Shown: positions 37,061 to 49,577, counted from the first letter of the stretch. The stretch: 64,000 bases of DNA from Fasciola hepatica (GCA_948099385.1 CANUEZ040000047.1:29840501-29904500), one strand, 5' to 3'. Numbers and translations are program-made. Notes: generated by a model not told the origin, from the letters alone.

Positions 37061-37705
37061 TGTGTACATTGTTATCAATATTCAGCTGAATGTATGAATG
37101 AATTCGCAGTAAACTGATTAGAAAGATTTGAAGATTATTTAACTCGGCCACTCTTGGAAATCGTGAATCGTTTCGTTTCGGTTTTCTTAAAATCAAATTA
37201 TCGTATAACGTAAGCTGGGGGTGATATGATATAATTACTTGATACAATTCCATATATAATCGAACAGAGTAACGAATAAAAATACAAAACATGAGGAAAT
37301 GTGAAATGCATTAGGGAACATACATCACATGAACCGATGGATTATTTGAGGAGTACTGGTAGTGGACACATCACCATTCTGGACAGATTACCAATTTAGT
37401 TCATGACGAGAGTAAGGTAATTGAATGGGCAGTAGTTTTGAAAACCGTTATAAGAATGAGCAGTTACGGAGAAAGTGATGAGTAGAATAGCAACGTTTGA
37501 TATGTTTCACCAATATGAATGATTCCTTACTTGTGAAGTGAATGCGTGAAAGTAAATCATTAGAAGTTCGTTAAAGAGAACTAATTGCACAACGAGAGTT
37601 CGCTGTAGTAATGGCAGAACAAGTTGAGTGAAGAAGGCACCAAACGTTGGACTAGCGATGATGGATATAGTTATGCGGATGGATTGGTAATAATCGACTA
37701 GACTA
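37040..37705 (+). repeat. Interspersed repeat R2, copy 2
   Basis: Counterpart of 31870-32890. Best-conserved section 37460-37640, including CACCAATATGAATGATTCCT and the following ~120 bp. Confidence 0.78.
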
Positions 37706-39740
37706 ACATCTCAATTGTTTCCATCCCATCAAACATCATCTGAGACAAGAAAAACTAGTTCGGCCAGCTGACTATCGATCCTTGAGTGTTTCATTTGATG
37801 TCAAAATGCTATACACCAAATTGTATTTCATTCTATGGCATGTTTGAAGTCGCTAGTCATTCTCGTCAGGACCGTAGTGATGTGTGCAAATGTGTAACGG
37901 GAAAATAATTCAAAATATATTAGTTGTCGATGGTAGCTCGTCCTTCACCGCGGGTCACTTATCTGACCCCATTCACACTGGCGAATATTTAACACGTGGT
38001 CGTGGTCATAAAGTCATAACATCTTTCAGTGACAAGTTCTTCAGCACATCATTCTACCATTCGGAATGGAAATCTTTAAACACACAAGTCAAGAGACTCA
38101 GATTACAAGATATATCTTCCAGGAAGTGAACATGAGCTCGAAATATGCTTGCTCCTATTGCATAGTCTCGGGTATTCTCGCGGAGCGAAAGTTGGTTGTA
38201 TAAACATGATAACGATAAAGATGGAATGGGAGAAAATTCAGTTTGCATACTTGGCGAGAAATCCATTAGACCATTGTCCTTAACACACTTCATCTCCTTT
38301 AGTACCCCATATACTTAGGAGGAATAGATCACTTACGAACTCTTCGTTGGAGATTAGGGTAGAGCCTAGAGCCAATGTTGGACAATAAATACAAGTCAAG
38401 TTTGCTAATTTGCCCCTCTATCATTCAATTTTCGTGTACACTTTTGTAACTGACTCCATCACTTACTTTGTGATATTTGCTCCACTTTGCTTAATAACAA
38501 TGTTTTGAGTTGTACGTTATGAAATTCGACTTCCACAGAGAGCATACAAATATTTGTGCGCACTGTGTTTACGCATTATCATGAATGTATATTGCCGTTC
38601 CAGTTGAGTATTTCAATATCTGTCTCACGAATATGTACAGAATTCAACAAAGTGCGTGAATGATTATTCATTTCTCCTGTCTCACAATATTACCAGCTCT
38701 GCCATGATCCCAGATTCTGCTTTCCCGTGATGGCTAAGCACGGGAGATAATAATAATAATAAGAACATCTAATACAAAACACACCGTGGAGCATTTTTTC
38801 TTCGGATCGTATCAGTGTGGATGGAAATTCGCGGAGATTCAACAGTACAAATGCCACCTGGAAAGGGATTAGCTTTTCGCATGCGGAAATGATGTCTCTG
38901 TTCCGATTGATAATTTTCAGTTCCGAATGTTATCAAATTCAAGTTTGCTTGTAATCCCAGTTGATTGTTTGGTGCCCTGCGGGCCAGACAGTTGTGTGCA
39001 TCTGGGTTATACATCACTCATTCATACCGTTGGGTTGTGGCTTTTAAAACAATATTGAAACACTCAGTCTTGAGGAGAATGCGGGAATTCTTGCATTCTT
39101 AACTAGATTTAATTTGCTGGAAGTAGAACGAAATCCTACTAAGAGAACGAAATATGATAAACAACATTCATTTAGAGAAACATTTTGGTGAATACAAATT
39201 CAAAGATGTTAAAAGAAGAAAACGTTTCAAATTTGGAAGTGGTTCTTTGTTGTATTTGATCACATCTTTCGAGCACGTGGAAACAGTGGGAGGAAAACGA
39301 AGGACGTAGAAGCATTTGGTAGTAGTGCACAAAATAAATTAAGAAAAGTCTAAAAGTTTAGTTATTTCCAAACAGATTTTGTGGAATTTGGAAAGATACT
39401 GTCGGTTCTTGAATCTATCATTTTTCATGCAAATACTTGCATAAACGAATCAAACGTTGTATCTAACGTTCATATACGACTTGCAATTTCGGATTGAATT
39501 TGTTTTCTTCGAAAAAAATAGCACCGCATTTTTGACAAATTTACATTTAGGCATATTCCATCCATCCGAATACGTGTTTACATAGGAACCACAAATAGAG
39601 GAATAAGAAGTAATAATTTGTATGCAAGTATTTTCCTTTATTGTTTGATTTGCTTATTATTATCCGACGAATAATGTTTACCACTAGCAAGAAATTATAT
39701 TTATATAATGTGATTACCCATGCGATATGAACTCTCAACT
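37706..39740. other. No gene recognised
   Basis: Short ORFs only. The segment 37920-37980 (GTCGATGGTAGCTCGTCC ... TCTGACCCCATTCAC) weakly resembles 51535-51590, so a degraded shared repeat is possible. Confidence 0.45.
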
Positions 39741-40000
39741 CATCACTGGAAAGCATAGAGTCCCTGTCCATCTGTTCCCTCCTTGTTAGGATTCAACGGC
39801 AGTGCATATCCACCGAGTCCCCACTGGGACTCGAACTCGGGTTCAATGATTGTGAATGGAAAAACTAATCACCAGGACATCTGGATTGGCTCTCAACGGT
39901 TTGTTTAATGTATGCACTTCATGATGTAGCACCACTTCATTAGTGCCTTGAAACGATAACGAACCGTTTTCCGCACAGCTATCGACTCCTGTGATAGAGC
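39741..40000 (-). mobile_element. tRNA-derived SINE, family 1 (copy 2)
   Basis: The minus strand at about 39895-39815 has a degenerate A box (TCCTGGTGATTAG) and a good B box (GAGTTCGAGTCCC). Its body matches copy 1 at 2030-2300 on both sides. It abuts the 5'-truncated transposon copy that follows. Confidence 0.72.
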
Positions 40001-40024
40001 ATTGAGCACAATATGCCAATTAGC

Positions 40025-40885
40025 TAGAACGATCAGGTACTCCAACTATGAGGTTGTATACTGACGAAACCAACTACAATATGCGGGGTTGTCGTAGATA
40101 TGGGCTCTCAGAAGTAGGGAGTAAAGCCACCCGAAATCTACCGTCAAGTAACGGATTTAACTTGAACAAAATAGTGGGTTTATCTGTTGCCGGTATCTTG
40201 ATGTATGAACGTCATACAAAGATCACATGGCATACTTCTAATTAGTTCCTTTCGTGCTGCTCAACGTCTATTGCTAATGGGTGAACTGATTTTCCTGTAG
40301 TAATTATTTTCGACAATGCTTCCCTTCATCGGGGGCTATAGACACATAATTACACACCAATCATCGAGTACATTTTCTCCCACAGCATAGTCCATTTTTC
40401 AATCCGCTGGAAAGAGGAATTCAGTAAATTCAAATACTCAAGATTTTCACTACTTTTATTTGTTCCTATTTTTCAGTACATTGAAAACTGGTTCACCGAA
40501 AATGCTACACAAAAGCATTGAATGTGCAACATGGTTTGACGATACAGGCACATCGCTCAAACCTTCTCCAACCAGTTTGCGTTGCAGCTTTTGATACCAT
40601 TACCACGGTCAAATGCGCAGCACATGATCAACACACTTTCACATTTGTTCAGTCAGCTTCGTAACACAGATGTTTGGGAAAATTTGTCCCAATACCTCTC
40701 TTAGTCATAATATTCCGATACTTTTATTCTGACGGGCTTGCAGCGGCATGATCAGAGGTTTTGCATCAAGGTCAAAGAATGTTTAATCGAAGCTATTGCA
40801 TGATGGGTCATGGCTATTGAATGGCGGGTCGTGGCTAAAGGATTTCGGGTTTCGGCTTAAGCTTGATGACAAAAGTTGTAGTTGC
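40025..40885 (+). mobile_element. Tc1/mariner-like DNA transposon, copy 2, 5'-truncated
   Basis: Only the DDE half and the right terminal inverted repeat (about 40540-40885) remain. The right end, read as complement, is CAACTTTTGTCATCAAGC next to a TA, followed by the same ~21 bp subterminal repeats as copy 1. The outer flank matches that of copy 1 (ACAAATAAATGGAATACA), so both derive from one insertion later duplicated with D1. The left boundary coincides with the SINE at 39741-40000. Confidence 0.82.
40036..40460 (+). pseudogene. Tc1/mariner-like transposase DDE fragment
   Basis: The first open piece begins within RLYTDETNYNM, with the first catalytic Asp. It continues through GSKATRNLPSSN to a stop near 40245. 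About 55 bp further on VVIIFDNASLHRGL supplies the second Asp, which copy 1 has lost, again followed by a stop. The region around 40390-40430 corresponds to the NPLE-containing segment and is frameshifted. The N-terminal DNA-binding half is absent. Confidence 0.82.
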
Positions 40886-40989
40886 ATTTGCTCTCTTACA
40901 AATAAATGGAATACAATAATTGCGTATTCTGTTGATTGTGACTGCGAACACAACAACTGGTATCAGAATTGCTAGCGTCTAGGTCACAT

Positions 40990-41260
40990 TACCAATTGTA
41001 TGAGACAGAAATCCTCCTAGCCCATAAACAACTGATGTGTCCAATATTACTGCTGACTGACTAAAAGAAGACTTTGCCCACTTGATTAGAACTCCCCAAA
41101 CCTGGTGGCCTAGTGATTCTAACTTATTCCCTTACATATTTGTTCGTGATTGCAATAGAAGGGGCATACCCCGTAGCCTCGAAGGCTCACAGAACTATCA
41201 GAGATGCACGGCAACCTGGTCGTGAGATTTGGAGTGGAGAACCACGTAAGGTCCCAATAG
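40990..41260 (+). mobile_element. SINE-like insertion present only in D1 copy 2
   Basis: This ~270 bp is absent from the matching place in copy 1 (near 12145). It contains an A-box-like CTGGTGGCCTAGTGATTCTAAC at 41102-41123, but no convincing B box. A degenerate tRNA-derived SINE is the best guess. Confidence 0.45.
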
Positions 41261-43109
41261 GTCAGGTATGGTAACGAGCCAGAAAACTGAAATCATTTCT
41301 CACAACGAAGGGACAAAACCAACTTTCTTCGGAAAACTACATTTTCAAACATATCTGACCCAAAACTGTCTCTAAAGGAAATGTTTCTTGCTCGGTTCCG
41401 GAACGTCTATTGCATGATAGGAGGCTTTCCATATAGAAACTTTCTTTGCATGACGAAATGTTTCTTGCAAAGAGGTTATTACACCCAAACAGGTTGCAGG
41501 GTTGCAAGTTGGAGGGAACTAATGTATGTACATGTAGAATTGGTCGTCAGGCTATGAACACGATTATCCAGGCTTTGTACAGACCGTGATAGAGGAAACA
41601 AATGTAATGCATGCGAGTGCGCACCAGACGTGCAAGTCCTCTGGTGTTTACGTGTGCATCGACTAGAAAACGTCCTCATTGTGTGAAGACAGGAAATAAG
41701 CAACACTACGAGCAGAGAGATGTTCGGTCGACCAGGTAAAGTTAGCAACAAAACTGCATCACATCGGGTTCTCAAAAGCATTCGAATCAGCTCGTAGCAA
41801 ATTGACGTATTTTACTTCTTTGTGAATCTGGTTTAGGAAGTAGGTTCACACTAAGGCGAATAAAATAATAAACTAATAAACTAATTGTGACACGAGGATA
41901 GAAATAAGGTTGATGCGTGTGAAGGACGATTTGATTTAGACGGATATTGTACGCAATTCAGTGGTGACCACGTATTTGGTCATCAATACACAATCATCGG
42001 CACCGGTGAATTTATGTACAAACGTGAATCAGAATGTGGGGATATGACCCAATGCAGTGAGCTTGAGTGATATTTTGAAAATTCTCATGAATATGAAATG
42101 AAATCTCTGACTTTGTTGGAATTATGAATGTTTGCTCACAGTCAGGTGAACGGCTAGATTTCCGTGAAAATAGATATTTACCCACTTCTGTGCTATATTA
42201 TTACTGCATGAATTAGGGTTACTATTAGTACGTTCATGTTACCATTGTGTGAAATATTATTTATTGTATTTGAAAGCTAAGTACCAAGTGAAATCATGTG
42301 TTGCTTGTGCACATCAGTAGACTTTTGTGAATGCTTACTTGTTTCATTAATTATTCAGTTTACAGTTCACATATGACAAAAAATGTGTTTGAATACCTAA
42401 TCGACAGAATAACGCTGTCAGTACTTCATCATCTACCTAGCATGGGCATATTCGCTCGTGCGTGTTGTTTTGACACAAGCCACAACTAGTCTGCAAAAGA
42501 CCTTTGGGAAAGGTTCCCCGTGGTAAACGATTGGATTGGTCAATGCCGTCCGTGACGAAGCACGCCAAATGTCAGCTGCGTACGTGCGTGTGTGTGCGTG
42601 CAAGATCGTCTGTCTGAGCACTTGCCTGTTCAGGCCGAACACAACACCTGAGTGGCGCCTAGATTATTTGAGGTCAGAAGAAAATTTCTACGCCGACTGA
42701 TGAAGTGGTGAAGTGGCAGTCGCACTCCACTTTGTTGCCGAAAACCACATCGTCGACTGCGGTAACAAAGGAATCATCCGATGGGGTTTCCTCACAGACT
42801 CTGAGCCCCTGTATGCCAACGCTTTGGTAAAAACCGTCCAGCCGAAACGATGGTGCAGAAATTTCAGGTATATGCATGACACTACCGTCGCTGAGGTGTA
42901 AACTTCCCCAAGGTCATGTCGCTTCAAATGATCCCGCAGCTACTGAGGAAACAGAAATCACTGCCCACACCAACACTCATCCTAAACATACACGCACACG
43001 CATACACACACACAACATACACATGCATACACTCAAACACAAAACGTTTGATACCCAGTGGTTAAGGTTATTATTCCAAGATTATCCGATTGTAAATCGG
43101 TCGTGAGAA

Positions 43110-43210
43110 AGGTTACTAGCTCGTACTGAAATATTGACTGACTACCGTCTTCTCCGATAACGCTGTTATCGAACAATAAACACTTACCTTATACACATAA
43201 CGTAGCCCAT
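43110..43210 (+). repeat. PLE-like terminal block, copy 2
   Basis: Matches 14160-14280 and 50455-50560, including GACTGACTACCGTCTTCTCC and GAACAATAAACACTTACC. Confidence 0.6.
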
Positions 43211-44500
43211 CGTTTGTCCCATACAATCAGAAGCGATCTCGGCTCAGATGCATCAACTATTCGCAATATTCTATGAAAATTGTACAAAAGATTTTCAATT
43301 TAGAAGAGTATTCCTGCATCAGATGCATTCACACACAATGTGAAGAAAATGTTCCACCAGATAAAGTGAAGTCGGTTGGTTGGTCGGTTAGAGAAATTCC
43401 ACTCATTTATTCACCCATTAGAAGTTCAGCTGCAAAGACTCACTCAGTCTCGATTCCGGTTCCCAAGCACTTTTACCTTCATATCCCTAAACATTCCCGC
43501 TGATGTGCATAATAACCACTGAACAAATATCCACATACTAAGGTAGTGCAGATAAGAGTGGACGAAAAGTAAGAAGAAAAATTACATTCCATTTTATTTT
43601 TTTATTATCACTTGAATCAAAATAAGACACTCATTCGCAATCAGAACAGACTTTGCAGTACATATTTGGCTTTTAGTGATGATCCGGCCTTTGATCATAA
43701 AGATGGATTGATTTACAACAAACTGAATTTGATTTCAACAGTCAAAGGGTCAACTGTATCAGTGCTGATGTACGGTTGCGGACCTGGTTCCTCAGTAGAC
43801 GGTCTGAGGAAAGCGCATTTCCAATCCATACTCAAATGCACGAAGAATATCAGGGGCTCGTGTGAAGCGTTTGTAGACTGACTGCTTTGTTTCCCAATGA
43901 AACTGATGCCTAATGGGAGAAGTTTATTATATTCATATTAACGTTTTCCATTCACCCGGAAAAGGATTCACGCAAATTGATCAGATTCCGAATTGTGCCT
44001 TGAAAAATCTCGTGTACTGTCAAAAATGATACGATTATTCAGCGGTGATAAAACTTCAATAGTCACGCTTTCCTCTTGGAAAACTCTTTGAGTTCGCTGA
44101 GTAAGTAGCGCACTCCCAATTTAGAAATACTTGATAAACGTTATCTGAAAAGTTTTACGGATGTGTAGTCAAACGAAACAGTAAAACCCATGTGTTTGGT
44201 TCCCATAATGATCATCATTTGCAGAATTTTTTATCCAGGTAATGTATTTGTGCTATCATATTCGTACGATATTCGTCCGAACAAATTCGAAATTACCATA
44301 TCCATCAAATCACTCCAACTAGTGAAACATATTTTGGGCTTCTTTGAACTCGGTTTAAAACGGACAATTCCAGCTTGTTCATATGGATTGAGAATTACTA
44401 AGTTTCACTGAATTCTGCAAAACTGTTTTATCCTTGTTCGGCATAACCAACGAGCCTCAGTTGAGACACGATCCCAGGGCAGGTTTTGGAAAATCGTACG

Positions 44501-46560
44501 CATATTCACACTAATCTATCACGTCAAGTTAGTTAAATGCTTTACGCATCCTGTTGGTCGAATATTCAGCTGTCACATAATCACATAACATATTGTGAAT
44601 GTTCAAATCTAAAGCAAATGCCCTTTTACTTTGAAATGATTTGATCGTGCCAATGTACTTTACCAAAGTAGCTCGGAGGATGTCATTTCCGTTATTAAGT
44701 ACAGGTGGAGTAGATTAGGCGATGTTTATGTACATATTACTCCATAAAAAGAGAAAAAGAATCAACATATTTGGAGGAGTTAACAGTCAGGTTATGGTTC
44801 GCAGATTACTGGGCTACGCACGAGCAATCTTGCTACAGAACAGGAGAAGCAGATTCATTGGGGTGGCACATTCCTTGATTATGATGTGTCGAAAACGCGA
44901 ATGGTAGATAGGTAAGTAGAGGAGAAAAATGGTGCCTACATGACACCTTGTTAAACACTCAACTCTGAGGTTGGGAGGGAACAAGCCCTGCATCAGTAGC
45001 GTGTAATTTGTTGGCGTTTGTCGAAGTAATCGGATAATGACGCAGTTGTAGATGTTTGAAGGCCACTTACAGAAAGAATGTTAACGAACTTCCCTCTTTC
45101 AATGCAAGCGAAATCGTCACTGTAATCGGAAAAGAGCATTGTGATAGATAAGCTTTTCTTGTCTAGAGATGACAGAATGTAATGTGACGATTAGACAAGG
45201 ATATCCACAGCGGAGTATGAATCGGTATAGGCAAACTCTCTAATCGTCAGGGATGTTGTTCTGGTGCAGGTACTGGTTGAATTACCCTGATAGAACCGCG
45301 GATAAGGAAGATGAACATTCTTCTAGTACAATCGGAGGCATGCAGTCAGGTCTACGAGATTTCTTTGAGTTCATATGGATCACTTTTTATATACGTTGAT
45401 GCAGTCTCAAGTAAGTTGGGGTCCGTCGTGGAGAAGTGTATCTAGAGCACCTATGTTGAGAATTGGACAAGTGGCTTTGGTAAAGCTGTGATTGATCGCA
45501 TCTAAATTCACTCTTGGCAAACGACCGATGGATGAAATTTTACACGTGCGCTGTTTAGTGTTCCACGTTTCTCATCACCGACAAAATCTCCACCATCATC
45601 ATCAATGTCTAATTTGTTATCTCAATGACTGGAATTCTGACCCCGATTACGCGCCAATGTGGTTTCCCTTCTAAAATTTGAAAAGACTTTGTGATAAATA
45701 CTCCTTAACTGCTCGTGATAAACTTCCCTCCTTTGGAAGCTCATTATTCCCGTTTGTAAATAGTTGAGCAATGACCGAACTGATGATGAATGATATTCCA
45801 TGTATGTTTCATCCTAATTAGACTGATGTAATGTTTTCTGATATGATGGCCGTGGTGGTCGGAATTTTAGTTCCAACATCCAAAACAAATCGGACTACAT
45901 AAATTACTGTGTATGGGTGGAAATTATTATCACCTCTGTATCACATATCTAGCTGATCGTAATCGTGATGCATATCATGTCCAAGTACACGCATGCAACT
46001 TCAGATGTGTTGTGCGTATTTTTCTCACCATTGCAAACATTTGCGGTAATTTTACTATAGCCCATCCTCGTCTTGATAAAACATAGTTTGCAGCACGACA
46101 GGATGAGTTGGAAGATAGCTAGCATGAAACTATAAATAAGAAGAAGAACCTGCTCAAGATGAATATCATTTCCCTGTGGATTGGGGGGGGGTGAGAGAAA
46201 TCCAAATATATTTCAAATCGTGTGTGTGTTTGTTGTCAAAAGCTTTATTTGTACATATGAATTCTCAGTCAGAGTGGTATTGAAATATGTATGCACGAAG
46301 CTGCTAAGTAAATTAATTCTTCCCATAGCTTTACTGGAAGTCAGATGCCTCCAAATACCCCGGTACTTTTGTAGGTGGATGTTCCGGACTTCGAGTTAGC
46401 AAGTCGTCCCGAATTACTCTCGAAACTCAGTTTTTACTTCACGAGTCACCCAATAAATCGATGACAATGTTTTACATTGACAGTTCGGAACATCTGGCAA
46501 ACAGACCAGGATGTATGTGTAGAATTTACGAGTAATCAGAGTGTCTCTGTCATGATTTGT
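44501..46560. other. No gene recognised; one weak repeat
   Basis: Positions 45120-45280 resemble 62565-62700 (GCTTTTCTTGTCTAG versus GCTTTTCTCGTCTAG in similar surroundings). Otherwise only short unrecognised ORFs. Confidence 0.45.
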
Positions 46561-46770
46561 CTCCAACCTGTGGTGGTTCAGTGTTTAAGAGCATTCACTA
46601 TCTACTTTACAGGTCAGACTTTCAAATCCCGACTCCGCAGGCCACTTTCGTGGTAGATAGTAATCTATAGTCATTCATCTCATACCCGTGCCTAATTTAC
46701 TAAAACAATGGTTCCATTCCAAATCCCAGCGTCGGGTTCACCAATACTGCGCACAGGGCTAACGAGAGGA
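46561..46770 (+). mobile_element. tRNA-derived SINE, family 3, upstream of GPCR copy B
   Basis: From 46568 the sequence reads as a tRNA-like head: A box TGGTTCAGTGTTTAAGAGC, B box-like GACTTTCAAATCCCGACTC, and possible acceptor arms CCTG/CAGG. A tail beginning TAGTAATCTATAGTCATTC follows. The tail matches the copy at 23340-23500 upstream of the intact receptor. Confidence 0.72.
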
Positions 46771-46999
46771 ATGGCGAAATTGCGTGGTAGATAGCTACAG
46801 TCACGAATCGAATGATGCTTCACTAGTAGTCAGAAAACCAAAGTCGAGCCACAAAGGCGTTTATGCGAACCTGCAGAGCAAAGAGAACAGAGCGAGACAC
46901 GACCACGGGAGACTCACATGAGTGTGTGTGTGTGTTATTGGCGATCGGACAAGGAACAGCTTGGTTCGGAGTGATAAAGCAAAGATTATACATGGAGAG

Positions 47000-48950
47000 T
47001 AGTCATTGAACACGCTTATCCGGAATAATTAGCTGCAGCACGAGCGCAACCAAACGAGAACCCTCTTGTGAGTCGTTGATACTCTGTAAATTATTGGGTA
47101 AAATGGAACCGCCTTCGGAAGACAGTGTATAGAATCAAGCAGTGACAAGGAACATTGTGACAATTTATTCTCACATTATCATTATTTCCTCATTATCTAT
47201 TTTTTGGAACTTTGGGACTCCAACCGAAAGTGAATAATTGAAAAACGGTTGATGGAATGTGTGATGTGCGTGCATCATGCTCATGGCAACGGCTGTGAGG
47301 TAGAACCATTTCCATCCAACGAAGTTTCAAGCTGATGCTGATCATTGTTCACCAATAACCCATTTTTAACCAATTTGCCAGTGCACAAATCGTATTCACG
47401 GAACTGAGGAATATTATTGTCATCTACCTCGTTTGATCACATAACTAACTAACAAATTCGTACAGTTCTCATCATCATGGTTTAGGTACCATTCAATATT
47501 AGTCAGTCTACGAATTATCCCCTCGGTGTAGGTTGCACTATACCTCTGTGTTTTGGAATCATTTCCCACATTCTAGTTTTCTGTGTTCTATAAGCAGTTA
47601 AGATAAATAGTCGTCTGACAACTTGGCTTCTACGCGTGCAAGTAGTTCTCGATGCACTGAGCTGTATGTGGAATATTCTGTTTATCTGGGTGCGTCACTA
47701 TCCATATCATAGCGCAATCAGCGGTTGGATTCAGTGTCACATTTGGCGTACACAATCACCATACTGGGTAACTGTGTCCATGTCAACGTGCAATCTAACA
47801 TGGATCACATTGAATTGCTTATGGGCAACAGTGTATTGTGCCACGTATCGACGTAATGAAGTAATATACATCATCTGGACCACTTTCGGAGCATTGTCAT
47901 TTGGAATAGTCATTGGTGTACCGACCATAATGACTTCACATTTCGAAAAAATGACATGTTTTTCTATAATAACACCGCAGCAGACAATCGCGTATAGTAT
48001 GATCTTGTTTCATCATCCATTCTGGATTATCACTTATTACCTCCTCCCAATTGTGGTTATGCTGGTTGCTTATTTTCGTGTGGTATGTTATTTCCGTTCA
48101 ATGGATCTCAAACAACAATCCGAGGATTGTGGCAGTGTGCCATCACGGTGGTTCCATCCACGTGACCAGCAGCGTCCGTCCTATTTATCGGAACCGAATA
48201 TGTCATTCCATTTCCTCGATCCTACGGTTCGATCTCTGAATATCGGTTCACTGTTTCTGATCTCCGGTGTGATTTTGGGACACACATATGATACAGTATA
48301 TTATCTAATGAGTACTGGTGGCACTATTTACTCCTATGATGTCGGGTGGGATTTTCAATTGATCAGTGTGTTTGTGACAACGCTGAACTCAAACATCGAT
48401 CCAATAATTATCGCTTTTTCGGCATTGTCCAGTCGTAGTTTTACAAGCATTCATCTTTCTCCTGGGATCACGATGTGTAAACGTGCACTGTCCATGCCGA
48501 TTTCTGATTGAGTAGCTAACTGGTGGAACATTCGAGGACATTGTTTCTGTTTTTGTGTTTGTTTCGTGTTTTTCACGGTGATTTAATTTCACATTTCACA
48601 ATGGAAAAGGACAAGGTGGATCTACGCATATCGAAAACCACATGAGGCATTCCATTTTCGTTTGCTGATTATTATACGGTCGTTGGTTTTCTCACTAACT
48701 AATGTGTCAAAAATGTGTGGTCCCAAACGAGTTATCATTTTCAGCCAATTCCCTGACCATGTTCAGTCCGAATGCTCTGGTTCACTCCTTCGGCTGGATA
48801 GAGTATATGGCTCATTAGGAGACGGGCAACATAGATACTCGAAGATGATGTTGGTACGGCTTGTTTTCAAAACCAACCAGCTTCAAGAAGGAGACGCCGG
48901 AGGGCGAACAATTGTTTTCAATGAATCCTATACGTGTTCTAACAATTCAT
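47000..48950 (+). repeat. GPCR duplication module, copy B
   Basis: Inverted counterpart of 21400-23280, with matching 5' flank from about 47000 and matching 3' flank to about 48790. A ~190 bp segment (46745-46930) between the SINE tail and the gene flank has no counterpart at copy A, so it was probably inserted here or lost there. A short (GT)n run lies at about 46922-46935. Confidence 0.85.
47477..48511 (+). pseudogene. GPCR pseudogene B: full length, two nonsense codons
   Basis: Exactly the same length as the intact receptor (1035 bp with stop), with no indels. Codon 3 is TAG (47483-47485) and codon 39, in TM1, is TAA (47591-47593); the intact copy has TTA at the second site. From 47594 the frame is open to the TGA at 48509-48511. 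TM2 to TM5 are almost identical to copy A. ICL3 and the C-terminus differ, and the TM7 Asn-Pro is Asp-Pro (SNIDPIII). The next in-frame ATG lies inside TM2, so a truncated product would lack TM1. A functional product is unlikely unless the stops are read through or are assembly errors. Confidence 0.9.
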
Positions 48951-49289
48951 ATGGATGAGGTGACATTAAGATTCGTCAGCCGTTGGCCGGAGTAAAGGTC
49001 ATTGTCGTGGCTTCAGAAAGATGGGGTTGGTGGAGAGGGTTGTCTATATCGTGTGCGCGTTTTTGGTGAGAGTTTCGCTCCCACCGTCGATAGTGAATTT
49101 TCCGGTTTCGGTCGGCGATCCTTGTTTTGCGATTTTGGCCAGAGCATTTTGAGAGCCTGGACCAGTCGCTATGTGCACATAGATCGGGCTTAGTAGGAGA
49201 ATGGCATTACCTCTAAAGTGGCCAGGGATCGAAGTCGGCCTGGTTTTGATCAAATAAACTGAACTCGGTATATGACTCGGAAAACTTTT

Positions 49290-49385
49290 TCAGGGTCAAT
49301 AAGTTGGCCATTGCCCACCAAATGACCTAGAATCGAACTAGTTATCACATCGGTTTTCCGCTGACTCAGCCATCTTGGGTGATGT
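49290..49385 (-). mobile_element. tRNA-like sequence (SINE family 4 or tRNA pseudogene)
   Basis: The minus strand from 49380 reads CCCAAGATGGCTGAGTCAGC, with an A box TGGCTGAGTCAGCGG. About 30 bases later comes a B-box-like AGTTCGATTCTAGG. No second copy was found in the window, so family status is uncertain. Confidence 0.5.
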
Positions 49386-49577
49386 TCCTTATTGCTTTGA
49401 GACAAATGCCTAGCCTTGCGATCTCAGAAGGATGTGCTACATTCGTACCTGAACGAATAAATGATCATGGAAAAGGTCAGCTCAGGCAGTTTGTCTTTTA
49501 CCTGCATACCGATCACTGGAGAGGTGGAGAATATGCATTTCACTCTAGTGGCTAGGAACGTTGAGTTAACATCTTCC

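Larger units (their letters stand above)
40035..44500 (+). repeat. Segmental duplication D1, copy 2
   Basis: Direct counterpart of 11220-15760. Relative to copy 1 it lacks the MITE and most of the CA repeat. It carries extra DNA at about 40990-41260 and 41476-41700. Confidence 0.8.

Noticed and set aside
47636..48511. Copy B as a functional gene from a start near 47636
   Set aside because: The codon there is GTG, not ATG, and the product would lack TM1. It is better read as a full-length pseudogene with two stops.
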